From: Multifurca ochricompacta
Lineage: Eukaryota; Basidiomycota; Agaricomycetes; Russulales; Russulaceae
Direction: 5' to 3'
Length of the DNA: 46,983 nucleotides
Assembly (NCBI GenBank): GCA_022496185.1
Contig: WTXG01000273.1
Location: forward strand, 1 to 46,983
Positions 23,307 to 32,159 of the stretch are shown one piece after another. Numbering within the stretch: position 1 is the first letter of the stretch; the number at the start of each line of letters is the position of its first letter. Under the pieces are notes generated by a model. The model was not told where the DNA came from, searched no databases, and saw only the letters and a list, made by a program, of their open reading frames with translations. Made by a program: the position numbers and the translations under genes.

Positions 23307-23497
23307 CGATGGCCTTACCAGGATATGCCATTTGTGTCGAATTTAGTTTCCTATGGAAAACAAGTCAGTCGTCAGGAAACCCGTACCCGCGCGGCGGGTT
23401 GGCGGGTATAGGCGCCCATTCTGGGCCATCCTGGGAGCCTCCCACCACGGACAACCTCGCGGTCCTCATGCAAGGCCTTATGGGTCCATCACCACCA

Positions 23498-23909
23498 TGT
23501 TGAGCCGGTAACGGATCAGAGTTGGCCGGACCGGATCAGAGGTGACCGGAGTTGCCGGTGCAAGACGGAGTTAAGTGGACATTGTAATATACATACTGAC
23601 ATTCCACTCGTTTACTATGATTACTTATGATTAAAGATACAATCCTTTATGACCATAGCACAGCACACTCTTTACAGTATTTAAGGACATTATTTCTGTG
23701 TTGTACACTTCAGTTTTGACCATTCACAAACTGAAGTGAGTATCTACTTAGATTATCTTTACCACGCGTATAGCTAACATTACTCGCGTAGTTATCTTGC
23801 TACCCGTTTAGGTAAAGACTAATTAATGTATAGTTTTGACCATTCACAAACTGAATTATCTTGCTACCCGTTTAGGTAGCGCTTATCTAACCTCAGCTGC
23901 GTTTCCACA
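23498..23909 (+). mobile_element. Solo LTR (family 2) with adjacent unspliced and spliced leader copies
   Basis: The 412-bp element has termini TGTTGAGCCGG and TTTCCACA and a direct 5-bp flank repeat CACCA (23493-23497 and 23910-23914). The flank is CAC-rich, so the duplication is a little less certain. TATTTAA at 23678-23684 lies about 30 nt before TCAGTT, whose A is 23712. From that A, exon-like 23712-23735, a GT-AG segment 23736-23791 (starts GTGAGT, branch-like CTAAC 14 nt before the AG) and exon-like 23792-23814 follow. Then 23832-23878 repeats the two exon-like parts joined precisely, 47 of 47 nt identical. No internal retroelement genes are attached. Confidence 0.85.
23736..23791 (+). 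other. Intron-like segment absent from the second copy in the LTR
   Basis: This 56-nt segment has GTGAGT at the 5' end, CTAAC at 23774-23778 and TAG at the 3' end. Its exact removal gives the sequence of 23832-23878. It has all the marks of a normal intron of this genome. Confidence 0.8.
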
Positions 23910-23974
23910 CACCACCACCACCATCTCATACCCAACATACACCCTCCCCTAGTCCTTTACCGACGAGCCCAATG

Positions 23975-24805
23975 ATTTTAGACACAGCGTCACATGCTGT
24001 TACGATTTCACGACTTAACGATCAGGTTCACAAGTATTCCATAAGTCATCATCAAAGCCCCCCATATTCACAAACATTCCATCAAGGCTCAACCACGCAT
24101 TCCAGAGGTCGTCATCGAGGCTAACTGTCATAAGTTTACATATCTATTCAAACCCCTATCTTTTCCAGTATTACCCTTAGTTTCGAGCTCCTCTGTTCCC
24201 TAGTGCTAGTTACTTGCATTCCTGTTCGTTGTCTCGTCCTGCGTGCAAGTCAATTGTCTCATCGCTCGATCCTCTCGTCGTCGGAACACCCGATCTCCCC
24301 TCCTATCGATCGAACGCAGGTAACAAGCCACAACACATGCTGTAATGGCTTGTTACCTGCGTTCAGTTTGATAGAGAGGAGGTCGGGGGTTCTGACGGAG
24401 AGGAGGGGTTAGATGATGAGACAGTCCTCTGGCACAAAGAGGAAGATGATGAACTGGAAAGTAATATTCGGGGGTAACTAGCACTAAGAACAGAGAGCTC
24501 AAGACTAAGTGTGGTATTGTGAAAGGACAGAGGTTTAAATAGACTTATAGATCTATGGCATCATACCACAATCAAGCCTTGATGATGGCTCCTGGAATGC
24601 TAGCAGCCCTTGGAATTTTTGGGGATTGCGGTTAAGCAATAACTGGCGACTCCTGGAATGCTTGTGGGTTGCGAGCTGTAGTATCGACTCTTGGAATGCG
24701 CGTTTGAGCCTTAGTGACGGTTCCTGGAATGCTTGTGGATCTGATCGTTTAAGTCGTAAGGAATTTGATTGTTCAAGTCGTGAATTAGTTGTAACGTTTG
24801 TAACA
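23975..24805. mobile_element. Foldback-type element: large imperfect inverted repeat
   Basis: The centre is a perfect 19-bp inverted repeat (GAACGCAGGTAACAAGCCA at 24312-24330 and its complement at 24346-24364) around a 15-nt loop. Similarity continues outward: 24160-24230 pairs with 24470-24540 (GTGCTAGTTAC / GTAACTAGCAC), 24090-24130 with about 24560-24610, and the outer ends near 24005-24050 with about 24730-24790 (CACGACTTAA-type block). The right arm also carries repeated TCCTGGAATGCTTGTGG units, with degenerate counterparts CACAAACATTCC in the left arm. Long arms with subterminal repeats and no transposase suggest a non-autonomous foldback or MULE-like element. Exact ends and target duplication were not resolved. 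Confidence 0.75.
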
Positions 24806-25952
24806 CATGCGCTCCTCTACGATTGTACGCCGCTGGTAAAGGGAAGCTCTGGGCTAGATAAGGCATGGTCTCTCACTCATGAACTGGGTTGTGTATATTG
24901 ATTGTTTGAGGACTGACGTCTGCAGGAGGATGGACGTTTTCTTGCTTCATTTCCGCTTGCCACTCTCAAGAACATCACATCACAATGTATCTACTTCAAT
25001 CTATTGGATTCACAGCACCTTAGCATGTAATGGATGTCATGCATCTCACTCAATGTCGACTTCGCAGTTTAATTTCCGCGGCTACCCGAGCCCACCTTCC
25101 TGCCCCCGACCACAAACACTTTCATTTATTTGGGGACCTTACTTTGTCATGCCCTCACGACCTGTGATATTTTCCACACTGGTTCCACTATTCACAAGTA
25201 ATGCGAGCCACGTGCTATCTAGAGCTGAATTCCGCTTTCTTGCAACTTGAGTTTAAAAACTCATATTTTGCAATCAACCCAGGCCCAACCCGGTTTCTGC
25301 CCCAATCGAAACAACAACCATATATCGTGCAAGCTCACCTCGCTCCCTTGTCTTCTTATTCTTCCTCTCTCCCTTGCACTTAGCACTCCTCGCAATGGCC
25401 CTTCGTCACCATGGTTTTTCTTGATAATCCCACGTCCACCATAAAAGGTACGGATTATTTAACCTACCTAGTCTCACTGCATTTATGATTTTAGCAAATA
25501 CTCATTTCGTCATCGCAACACGCCATCCCTACCACCTTAAAGACCTTGTATGGGTACCAGGTCTGTTTTCACGCAGGATGTGCTATCACCCACTGGTGTT
25601 CCTATTCCTGCCTTTCATGTCTTGTATCTGTCAAGCTACCAAAAGAGCGTCAGAACATCCTGTAATCCAATAACATATCATACCAAAGACTCGAAGTGCC
25701 GTAATCAGCAAAATGCATGCCGCATTGCTTGTGCACCCTCTAAACAAGTCCATCAGCTCTTCCCATCATCTAGAGCCTTTCTTGAGAAACGGGGGTTCCC
25801 AGGCCACGAGGCCTCATTAAAGAAGCCGTGATATATTAGAAGGGTCCTTGCCTCGAGTGTGCCTACAAGACCGCCTTTTCCTTGGTGCAAATGAAGCCTA
25901 CCTACCGTGCGGGCACCAGGCAGGTCGGCATATATCTTCAATACCTGTCCTT
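24806..25952. other. Intergenic region without a supported gene
   Basis: Only short or isolated open frames occur (for example 24879-25250), with no domain, start context or splice pattern I can defend. I see nothing else here. Confidence 0.5.
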
Positions 25953-26967
25953 TCAACATTTTTTTCTTGAATCTTGGCCCTTTTCCATAGTCCACAGATG
26001 GCCAATACACACACCCGATTCCGTTTCCATTAGCTTCTGTACTTGCATTTGTGTTTGCGTTCCGAGGTTCCCGCGGATCCTCGGGTGCCATACGCCCCAA
26101 CGACGACCATGCGAAAATGCTGTCTCGATCAGGTGGCGGTGGTGGGCGTACGGGGAGTGGCTTTTAGCGTCCACATACATTGGCTTCGTCGCAGGAACAG
26201 TCGCCGGTTTGAGTGCAGGTTCTAGCACTGGTGTGGGAACAGGCATGGGAGAGATACACAGGAGACCGTCGAACGTGGACGACGCGCGAGCTGGCGCAGC
26301 AGTATTATTACAAACCACGGAACCGTTTCCGTTACCTGCAGAGTGGAAGTACGTGTCGAAGAGGCTTTGCATGTCTGCGAGCGTGCTGGGAACAAGCGTG
26401 TACGGGCATCGGTGCATGAGTCAATGGTGTATCTGGCATGTTGAGCATCGTGGGCGTCAGTGGCATGAGTGGTGTTGGGGGTGTGGGGGGTCCAGGTAGT
26501 AAGAGTGACGCACCGGAGAAGGTCGGTAGGCCGTCCAAGGGATCGTACATAGCAACGAAGATGAGTGCCGTTTGCGGTGGGATGAGCTCGGACCAACGAT
26601 GTTGTCTTTCGAAGTGGGCGTGGGTGCGAGGGCGTGGCATGACAGTCCTAGAGTCCTTGTCAGTCAGTTCAAACCTGTGCGACACCAGACTGTTGTTGAT
26701 GGACAGTGAGGGTAGAATCTGATTGGTTTTGTTGAGGACATGAGGACATAGAATGGGATGCAGCTTTTTAGAGACATACTGAAGTAGCCTTGGGCCTGTT
26801 AGTGGGGTGAGTATGTGCGCGGCGGGGTACCATGGTGTTGCGGTGGTATTTGTGAGGAGAGGAAGGGGTAAGTGCTCAACGAGACTCAGAAAGTGCGAAA
26901 GGAAATATAGTTGCGCTGAGATGAGTATCGGAAAGAGAAAGCTTGATAGAATGATAGTGGAACGCAT
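25753..26967 (-). CDS. Uncertain hypothetical gene with hydrophobic N-terminus, possibly broken
   Basis: The minus strand has a 211-codon open frame (26967-26332) starting MRSTIILSSFLFPILISAQL, which looks like a signal or membrane segment. It contains SELIPPQTALIFVAMYDPLD and then a Pro/Thr/Leu-rich stretch. Further open frames continue at 26417-25953 (LADMQSLFDTYFHSAGNGNG) and 26100-25753 (GNGIGCVYWPSVDYGKGPRF). They could be later exons or pieces separated by frameshifts; I found no splice sites that join them convincingly. A competing plus-strand frame of 205 codons overlaps at 25882-26499. I do not recognise a family and assign no function. Confidence 0.3.
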
Positions 26968-27207
26968 CGCGTCGCATTATGCGCCTTCACATTTCCTAAC
27001 GGCATGACCATCCCTGTTGGAACGATGGTCACACTTCCACTCAGTGCTGTTCACACAGATGGAGCTGCCTATTCAAATCCTGAGGAATTTGACAGCCTTT
27101 GCTTCTCAAAGCTTTGTGAAAAGGAGGGGGATGTCCTGGCGACTAAATGCAAAGCAGTTTGTCTGTCTCCTGAAAGCCTATTTTTTGGCTTGGGGCGCCA
27201 CGCATGG
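26940..27207 (+). pseudogene. Cytochrome P450 C-terminal fragment, different family from 5008
   Basis: The frame reads FTFPNGMTIPVGTMVTLPLS, VHTDGAAYSNPEEFD, then FSKL and FFGLGRHA, which is the K-helix-to-haem-loop part of a fungal P450 of the FGxGRHxCPG type. The frame then meets ATG|GTGAGT, so the haem-ligand Cys codon could be split TG|N by an intron at 27207. I did not find a matching CPGRFF exon after any nearby acceptor. No upstream I-helix or ExxR sequence was found. It looks like a relic of about 90 codons and is not part of the intact P450 at 5008-7453, whose haem loop is different. Confidence 0.75.
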
Positions 27208-27902
27208 TGAGTATGCTGGCCTTGTTTGGTTTTGTGCATGTATGACCAAGGCACTGGGGCCGCCTGAAGCAGCTGACACGCGCGTGCAATTCACTACTTC
27301 GTAAGTGTAAGTGGTCTTTGGTTTCCTTTGTGCTCTACCCCACATTAGTCTACCTTGTTTTTTCTCTCCTGGGTTTTACACCATGACTTCATGTCGACTC
27401 CACTCTTTGTCCTCTACAGTAGTTACATTGTCCCTCGATGTAGCCGCGCGATTTGGGTGCCACCCTCGATTTCAAAAAAAAAACTATTACTAAGCGTTAG
27501 CTAACTATGGCAAAAGATAAGATATACTAATACGTTGTTGTGGTCAAACTGAAGTGAACGCATACAAAGTAAAGTCCTTATATGCTACTAAAAGAGCATG
27601 ACAATAAAGAAGGAAAAATAACTAATTAATTGTGACAAGATACGAAGGAGTGTGTTGTGCGTGCAATGTAGAATTGCCTCTGAATCAGTTATATGAATGC
27701 ACTTCTTTAGATTACCCTATCACGATCAATAGATCGAGTTCCACCCAGGTGTCCGGCTGTCCGGTCCTGAACTATCAGTCGCTGCCGGACCGTCTCAACA
27801 CGAGCGATGCAGACATATTGATGATGTCATTGGTGGTGTGAAGGAAGAAACTGTTTCAACTCGGCCTCCGACTAAAATACTGAGCAACTTGCGACCAATA
27901 AC

Positions 27903-29190
27903 ATGGTGAACGTTTATCTGCATGTAAAAGACCGACAAGTTCTTGCACTTTCAATCCCCTTCAGTGACATAGAGAGGCTCTCCATCCTCCCTGTCAAATG
28001 GCTTCGATTTGTTACATTCGCCATTTGTGGGGTCCGTGGAGATCTCTCTGCGATGCCAAATGGCCCCCCTGTCAACTATGACAGTATCTCCATTGATCAT
28101 ATTGCCGAAGCTTACTACTATACTCCTGAGGGTAATATTCACAGATCCCATATTTGTCACTTTGCTAATTTATGCCCTTATAGCGGATTATCATCTCATT
28201 GACCACAATGCAATGAATGATCAAATCACCTCCTCTGAGCAAACACCATGCTCTTCAAGTTTCCGCCGTAATGTCATGGCGCGCGATGGCCCCATGTGCG
28301 TCTTCACAGGGATTGAAGGCGGTGCATGCGATGCAGCACACCTACTCCCCAAAAGCAAGGGTGATGAGGTATATATCAGTTGCCATTGTTCCATGTCACC
28401 TCCTTGCTAAACCCCTCCTAGTACATTAAGGTTGTCCTTCAAGATCGTCTCAATTCATACGACCCTGCTCTAGAACCTGATATTCTAAGCATTAACTCTG
28501 TTGAGAATGGGATGTTTTAAACAAGATTCTCCATTCGTGGTTCGCACGCGGGCACAGTGCTTTCTTAAAGGCATGTGAAGTAGACATAATTCTGAAAATC
28601 TCTGAATCTGGTGATCTCTAGACTCCCAACTTTGCTTTGGACCCTGCTGACATCCCTAGGGTTGAGGCAGATCCAATGCCACCCAGTCGCATCACACTGC
28701 ATCATTTGGAACCTGACACTAGCTATTTCCAATTCCGCAATATGATGCGTGCATGGCCGGTACAGGCATATTGCCACCATCTACTGTCATCCTTGACTTC
28801 ATGTATGGTGTTGCTGCCTATCGACGCTGGGGCAGTGGACAGGACATCAAGGAAGTGATGAAGCAACGTTTTGCCGAGTGCTATAAATCTATACCTATAC
28901 CACCAGCCTCTCCACACTCAAGTGACAGTGATAGTTCTTCAGAATCTAGACAACCAAGAGAGAGAAATCACAACCCAAACATGTCAGATGGAATGCTTCG
29001 TGCAATGGACAATGTCCTTGCACTCTCTATGTTGGTCAAGGGAACCACTCCTGAATTGATGGCCATAGAAAGACAGAGGCAAGAGGAAGCTGAGGAGTTG
29101 TGTGCAAAGGAGGCTAGTCGAGTGAAAGTCCAGGAGTGGATGCAAAGCTCTCTGTGTGTTCTCTCTTACCTCTGGGCTATTTCCCACTAG
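27903..29190 (+). pseudogene. HNH endonuclease-domain gene (fungal HNH_2 type), two frameshifts
   Basis: The start is MVNVYLHVKDRQVLALSIPF. Introns 28132-28183 and 28369-28421 join in frame to SSFRRNVMARDGPMCVFTG and CDAAHLLPKSKGD, the Cys/His core expected of HNH_2 proteins of basidiomycetes. One base is missing near 28510; the next frame continues VLNKILHSWFARGHSAFLK. The following intron, 28571-28621, would start with GC (GCATGT) and leads to TPNFALDPADIPRVEADPMP. A second base is missing near 28755, after which GTGILPPSTVILDFMYGVAA runs to an acidic/serine-rich tail (DSDSSSESRQ) and a Glu-rich end, stop at 29190. The role of the family is not known; DNA cleavage is inferred from the domain only. 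Two frameshifts make it a likely pseudogene. Confidence 0.8.
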
Positions 29191-29448
29191 AAGCTGATCT
29201 TGGGTTTAACAGAGATATTGAATCCCAGTCAAATGCAGCTAGTAGGCATCATGAAAATCTCCCTCAGTGAACTAAAAGAAGTTACCTATAAATACTGTTT
29301 CATAATTAACCATAAATTACTTAAAGCAATGGGTTATTTGCTGAAGGACATTTGACATAGTTTCACTCAAATTGAACTAAACTAAGTAAGACAACTTAGT
29401 TTGCCACGACCACTGAGGTTTACATGGTGAAATTGAACTTACTCCTCA

Positions 29449-29680
29449 TGTGGAACAGGCATGGCACAGGCTTGTACTTAAATGCTATACTACTACTATA
29501 TATCTCACCTTGTTAGATGTAGAGGCTTAGATGGAGTTGATAATGCAATAGCAACTACTTTATCTATAGCAGCTATACAATATATTATATCGGCTATCGG
29601 CTAACGAGCGCGAATGTGATTGGATCACATGCTCAATCTGAGATGTATATGCTCAGTATCGGACCGCTATCCCGGTAACT
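29449..29680 (-). mobile_element. Degraded LTR copy (family 3)
   Basis: Read on the minus strand, it matches the LTR at 1051-1355: both share GGATAG-GGTCCGA near the start, GTATAGCTGCTATAGATAAA, AACAAGGTGAGATA, AAGTACAAGCCTG and the GTTCCACA end. It has an internal deletion and a mutated 5' terminus. I found no target duplication, so it is older than the copy at 1051. Confidence 0.8.
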
Positions 29681-29681
29681 C

Positions 29682-30429
29682 TGTACCAGTATTCAGGTTC
29701 TGGTTCAACACCTCGTACGTTATCCCGCCACCCCACCTATGACGCCCCCTCCGGGCATAACCACCCCCTCTGGTCCGCCGCGACTAAACCCCGGGGCGTA
29801 GAGGAAAAACCCTACACCCGGCTTACCACGCCACTGGCCATGCTTTCATTGCTGAGTACACTGGGCGTTTCCACCCAAGAAAACCCCCCCTCGCACGCCT
29901 TTGTACCTGCGACGACTCCACCCCTGCCACCTTTCCTTACATTCTTCTGTGCCATGGCACATCCTCTTCAATTGCAAGCCTTTCGTCGAAGACTTGCTCA
30001 CCTTCATCCAGGACACGCGGGCCTTCACAAGGCCATTTTCGTCAGAGCGACCTCGCGAACCGGATTGAATTTGAGTTGGTGATGTCGGGTAGTATAGGAA
30101 CGTTCACCTTTACACTTTGGTCCCCGCCTTTACCTCCCACTTCCCCTCTTTCCTTTCCTTGTCGTTACACACTCACCTTTCTCCACCACATCTCCCCCTA
30201 CCAAGGGGTTTCACTTATACTTCCAACTTGCACAGACAGTAGCTATTATGTACCAGTAATAGCCGCGCGATTTAGGCACAGCCTTGAAGCACGGATAGAA
30301 TCGATTCCATAAAAAAAGAAAACACCTTGTACGTTTGCACTTAACTTCGGACTCCTGGTTTCTGCCCATTCACCGCCTATAGAGAGAGACTAATTGGCCG
30401 AAAGACGATAACGGCGACTGCGGGAAGAT
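29682..30429. other. Intergenic region without a supported gene
   Basis: The stretch is C-rich around 29700-29960, with short open frames only (for example 29840-30082). Nothing is recognisable. Confidence 0.5.
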
Positions 30430-31400
30430 GGAAAGTTGTGTCAATGTAAAGAAGGATCGGGTGGTATCAACTGTAACAGTGTGTCTACTGTTCAACGACG
30501 AGTGACATATGAACTCCTACGCGACAAGTCTGCCAGAACGACAACTCCTGCAGAGGTTTCCATCTCCCCGTCGGTATACCTTCAACTACCCAAGAAGGCA
30601 CTGAAGGTTGTATACGAGTTCAATTCGACTTGTTACAATTGCAAGACAATGAAGTGCAGTTGCGTACCTGGCCGCTTTATCCGCGGAGAGGATGGAAGTG
30701 TAGGTGAGCGGTGTTTTGACGCGTCGATGACGCCTATATCTCACTTATTCATCTAGACATTGGAGAGTTTTTACAAGAGTAGATCAAGGGACCCGGAAGC
30801 TTCAGCTGTAAATCTGGCAAAGGATGTCGGTTTGAAGAACCTGCCATAAACGAGCTGATCAACAGTATTTTCGGCGACTCGTATATTACTCTTGAATGCG
30901 AAGGTGGCGAATGTTTGCATTATTCCAAAGTGCCTGGTTACGTGGTACGCATGTCAGTTCGGTCCTTGTCATAGTATCCTAAATTGTCCTCTATAGCGAC
31001 CCAAGAAACCCGACAATACCAAATGGGTTGCTCTCAGCACTACCAGGGCAGGTTTGATCGTCCTTCTTACCTTGCGTGGGTGATTGTCGGGAGTTAGCCA
31101 TTTCGGCGAGCAGCCCTCGCGCTAGCCTTTACAACAACCCGAACTTTGTATTCCACGACTTGAGCGCCAGCTGCAGCCCGGTGGTGCCTTATCCTTTGCA
31201 TGGTGCAAGCAATAGATGCACCGCTTGGGCGAGACATCGGCATGATCCTTCCATCGACTCTGTCATGAATGATCTGTCAAGCTTTAAACTGGGTAGGCCC
31301 GGCTTAGGCGACAAAATGTTTGAGACAAAATTTCATCAAGATACGCAACAATTGTACGCGTTGTCGTCTACGACCAGTCGTTGCAGGTGCTACCTATAGA
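30430..31400 (+). pseudogene. N-terminal fragment of an ADP1-like (ABCG) ABC transporter
   Basis: ADP1-type fungal ABC transporters carry a Cys-rich, EGF-like lumenal region before the first membrane segment. The sequence shows CQCKEGSGGINCN, then CKTMKCSCVPGRFIRGEDGS. An intron at about 30705-30756 joins to DIGEFLQE, where an in-frame TAG (30779-30781) sits before IKGPGSFSCKSGKGCRFEEP. GGECLHYSKVPGYV follows, then a second intron (about 30944-30997) and RPKKPDNTKWVALS leading into AGLIVLLT, the start of a membrane helix, soon ended by TGA. The later frame 31076-31399 may be more of the same gene, but I cannot prove it. No Walker A or ATPase domain follows. It is a decayed fragment. Confidence 0.75.
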
Positions 31401-31434
31401 GTTGATGAGGAATTCGACATACGATGCTATCATG

Positions 31435-31675
31435 TGTTGGAATAGCAGCCAGCACGGATAAGATGCCGGCCCGGACCAATAATTTTATACGCGTTTAATC
31501 ATTTATTAGAACCTCAGTCTTCTACTACAAAGACTGAGGTTAGTACCATTCTCACTTGTAGATACAGCATTCCTTTGCTGACTCTATTACTGTAGCTATT
31601 TGCTATATAGGTACTACTTACTCAATATAGTCTTCTACTACAAAGACTGAGCTATTTGCTATATAGTCTCCTACA
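31435..31675 (+). mobile_element. Solo LTR (family 1, Copia-like) with adjacent unspliced and spliced leader copies
   Basis: The 241-bp element has termini TGTTGGAATAG and TCTCCTACA and a perfect 5-bp target duplication TCATG (31430-31434 and 31676-31680). A TTTATA box at 31484-31489 lies about 30 nt before TCAGTC, whose A is 31516. Exon-like 31516-31538 can fold as a hairpin (AGTCTT/AAGACT). Then come a GT-AG segment 31539-31595 (GTTAGT start, CTGAC 14 nt before the AG) and exon-like 31596-31610. At 31629-31666 the two exon-like parts recur precisely joined, 38 of 38 nt identical. It lies just after the ADP1-like relic. Confidence 0.92.
31539..31595 (+). other. Intron-like segment absent from the second copy in the LTR
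   Basis: This 57-nt segment starts GTTAGT, has CTGAC at 31578-31582 and ends TGTAG. Its removal gives the sequence found at 31629-31666. Length, branch-point distance and position relative to the presumed transcription start match the segment at 23736-23791, though the sequences are unrelated. Confidence 0.8.
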
Positions 31676-31680
31676 TCATG

Positions 31681-32159
31681 AACATCGACAAGCTCAGACC
31701 GCTGGGAGACTCAAATTTCGACACAAAGGATGCTAGTAGATCAGTTATTCAGAGAAATACCCAGTCAGTAGATAGAAAGAGGAGATGACGGGGATAAAGA
31801 TATAGTTGAATCCACTACAATGGTCTGGCGTGGAAACTGTACATTCGGATGGATGTCAGCCGGACAGCAGAAGCTGCCTTTGGTTGTTGATATTGTCGTG
31901 ACGCCGACTATTGGTATCTGCCCTCCGATGACCAGTCGTCAACTACGTTGAGTGCTATGATCGACTGTTTCCACACCATTCTCCAGATTTTTCTTCTAGC
32001 ATTGGCCATGCTTGGTGGTGAGAATGTTATCAGTAAAGCTGCGCGCCTATCTTCCACATCCGGGGAATACCTAGACATGAGGCAGTGTATGCCCAACTTT
32101 TCGCCAACGAACCCAATACTACCATCGTGGATCACGATAACTCTCCATTACGAAGTCCT
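31681..32159. other. 5' region of STAND copy E
   Basis: No separate gene is seen. The blocks CTATCTTCCACAT (32047-32059) and ATCACGATAACTC (32131-32143) match the upstream regions of copies B and C. Confidence 0.5.

Noticed and set aside
23712..23878. DIRS-type split direct repeats
   Set aside because: The element ends in TG...CA with a 5-bp target duplication, as LTR elements do, and the difference between the repeats is exactly a GT-AG interval. DIRS elements lack target duplications.
23700..23880. CRISPR-like or satellite array from the repeated GACCATTCACAAACTGAA segment
   Set aside because: There are only two copies and they lie within an LTR; the spacing is explained by the intron-like segment and linker. 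CRISPR arrays are not expected in a fungal nuclear genome.
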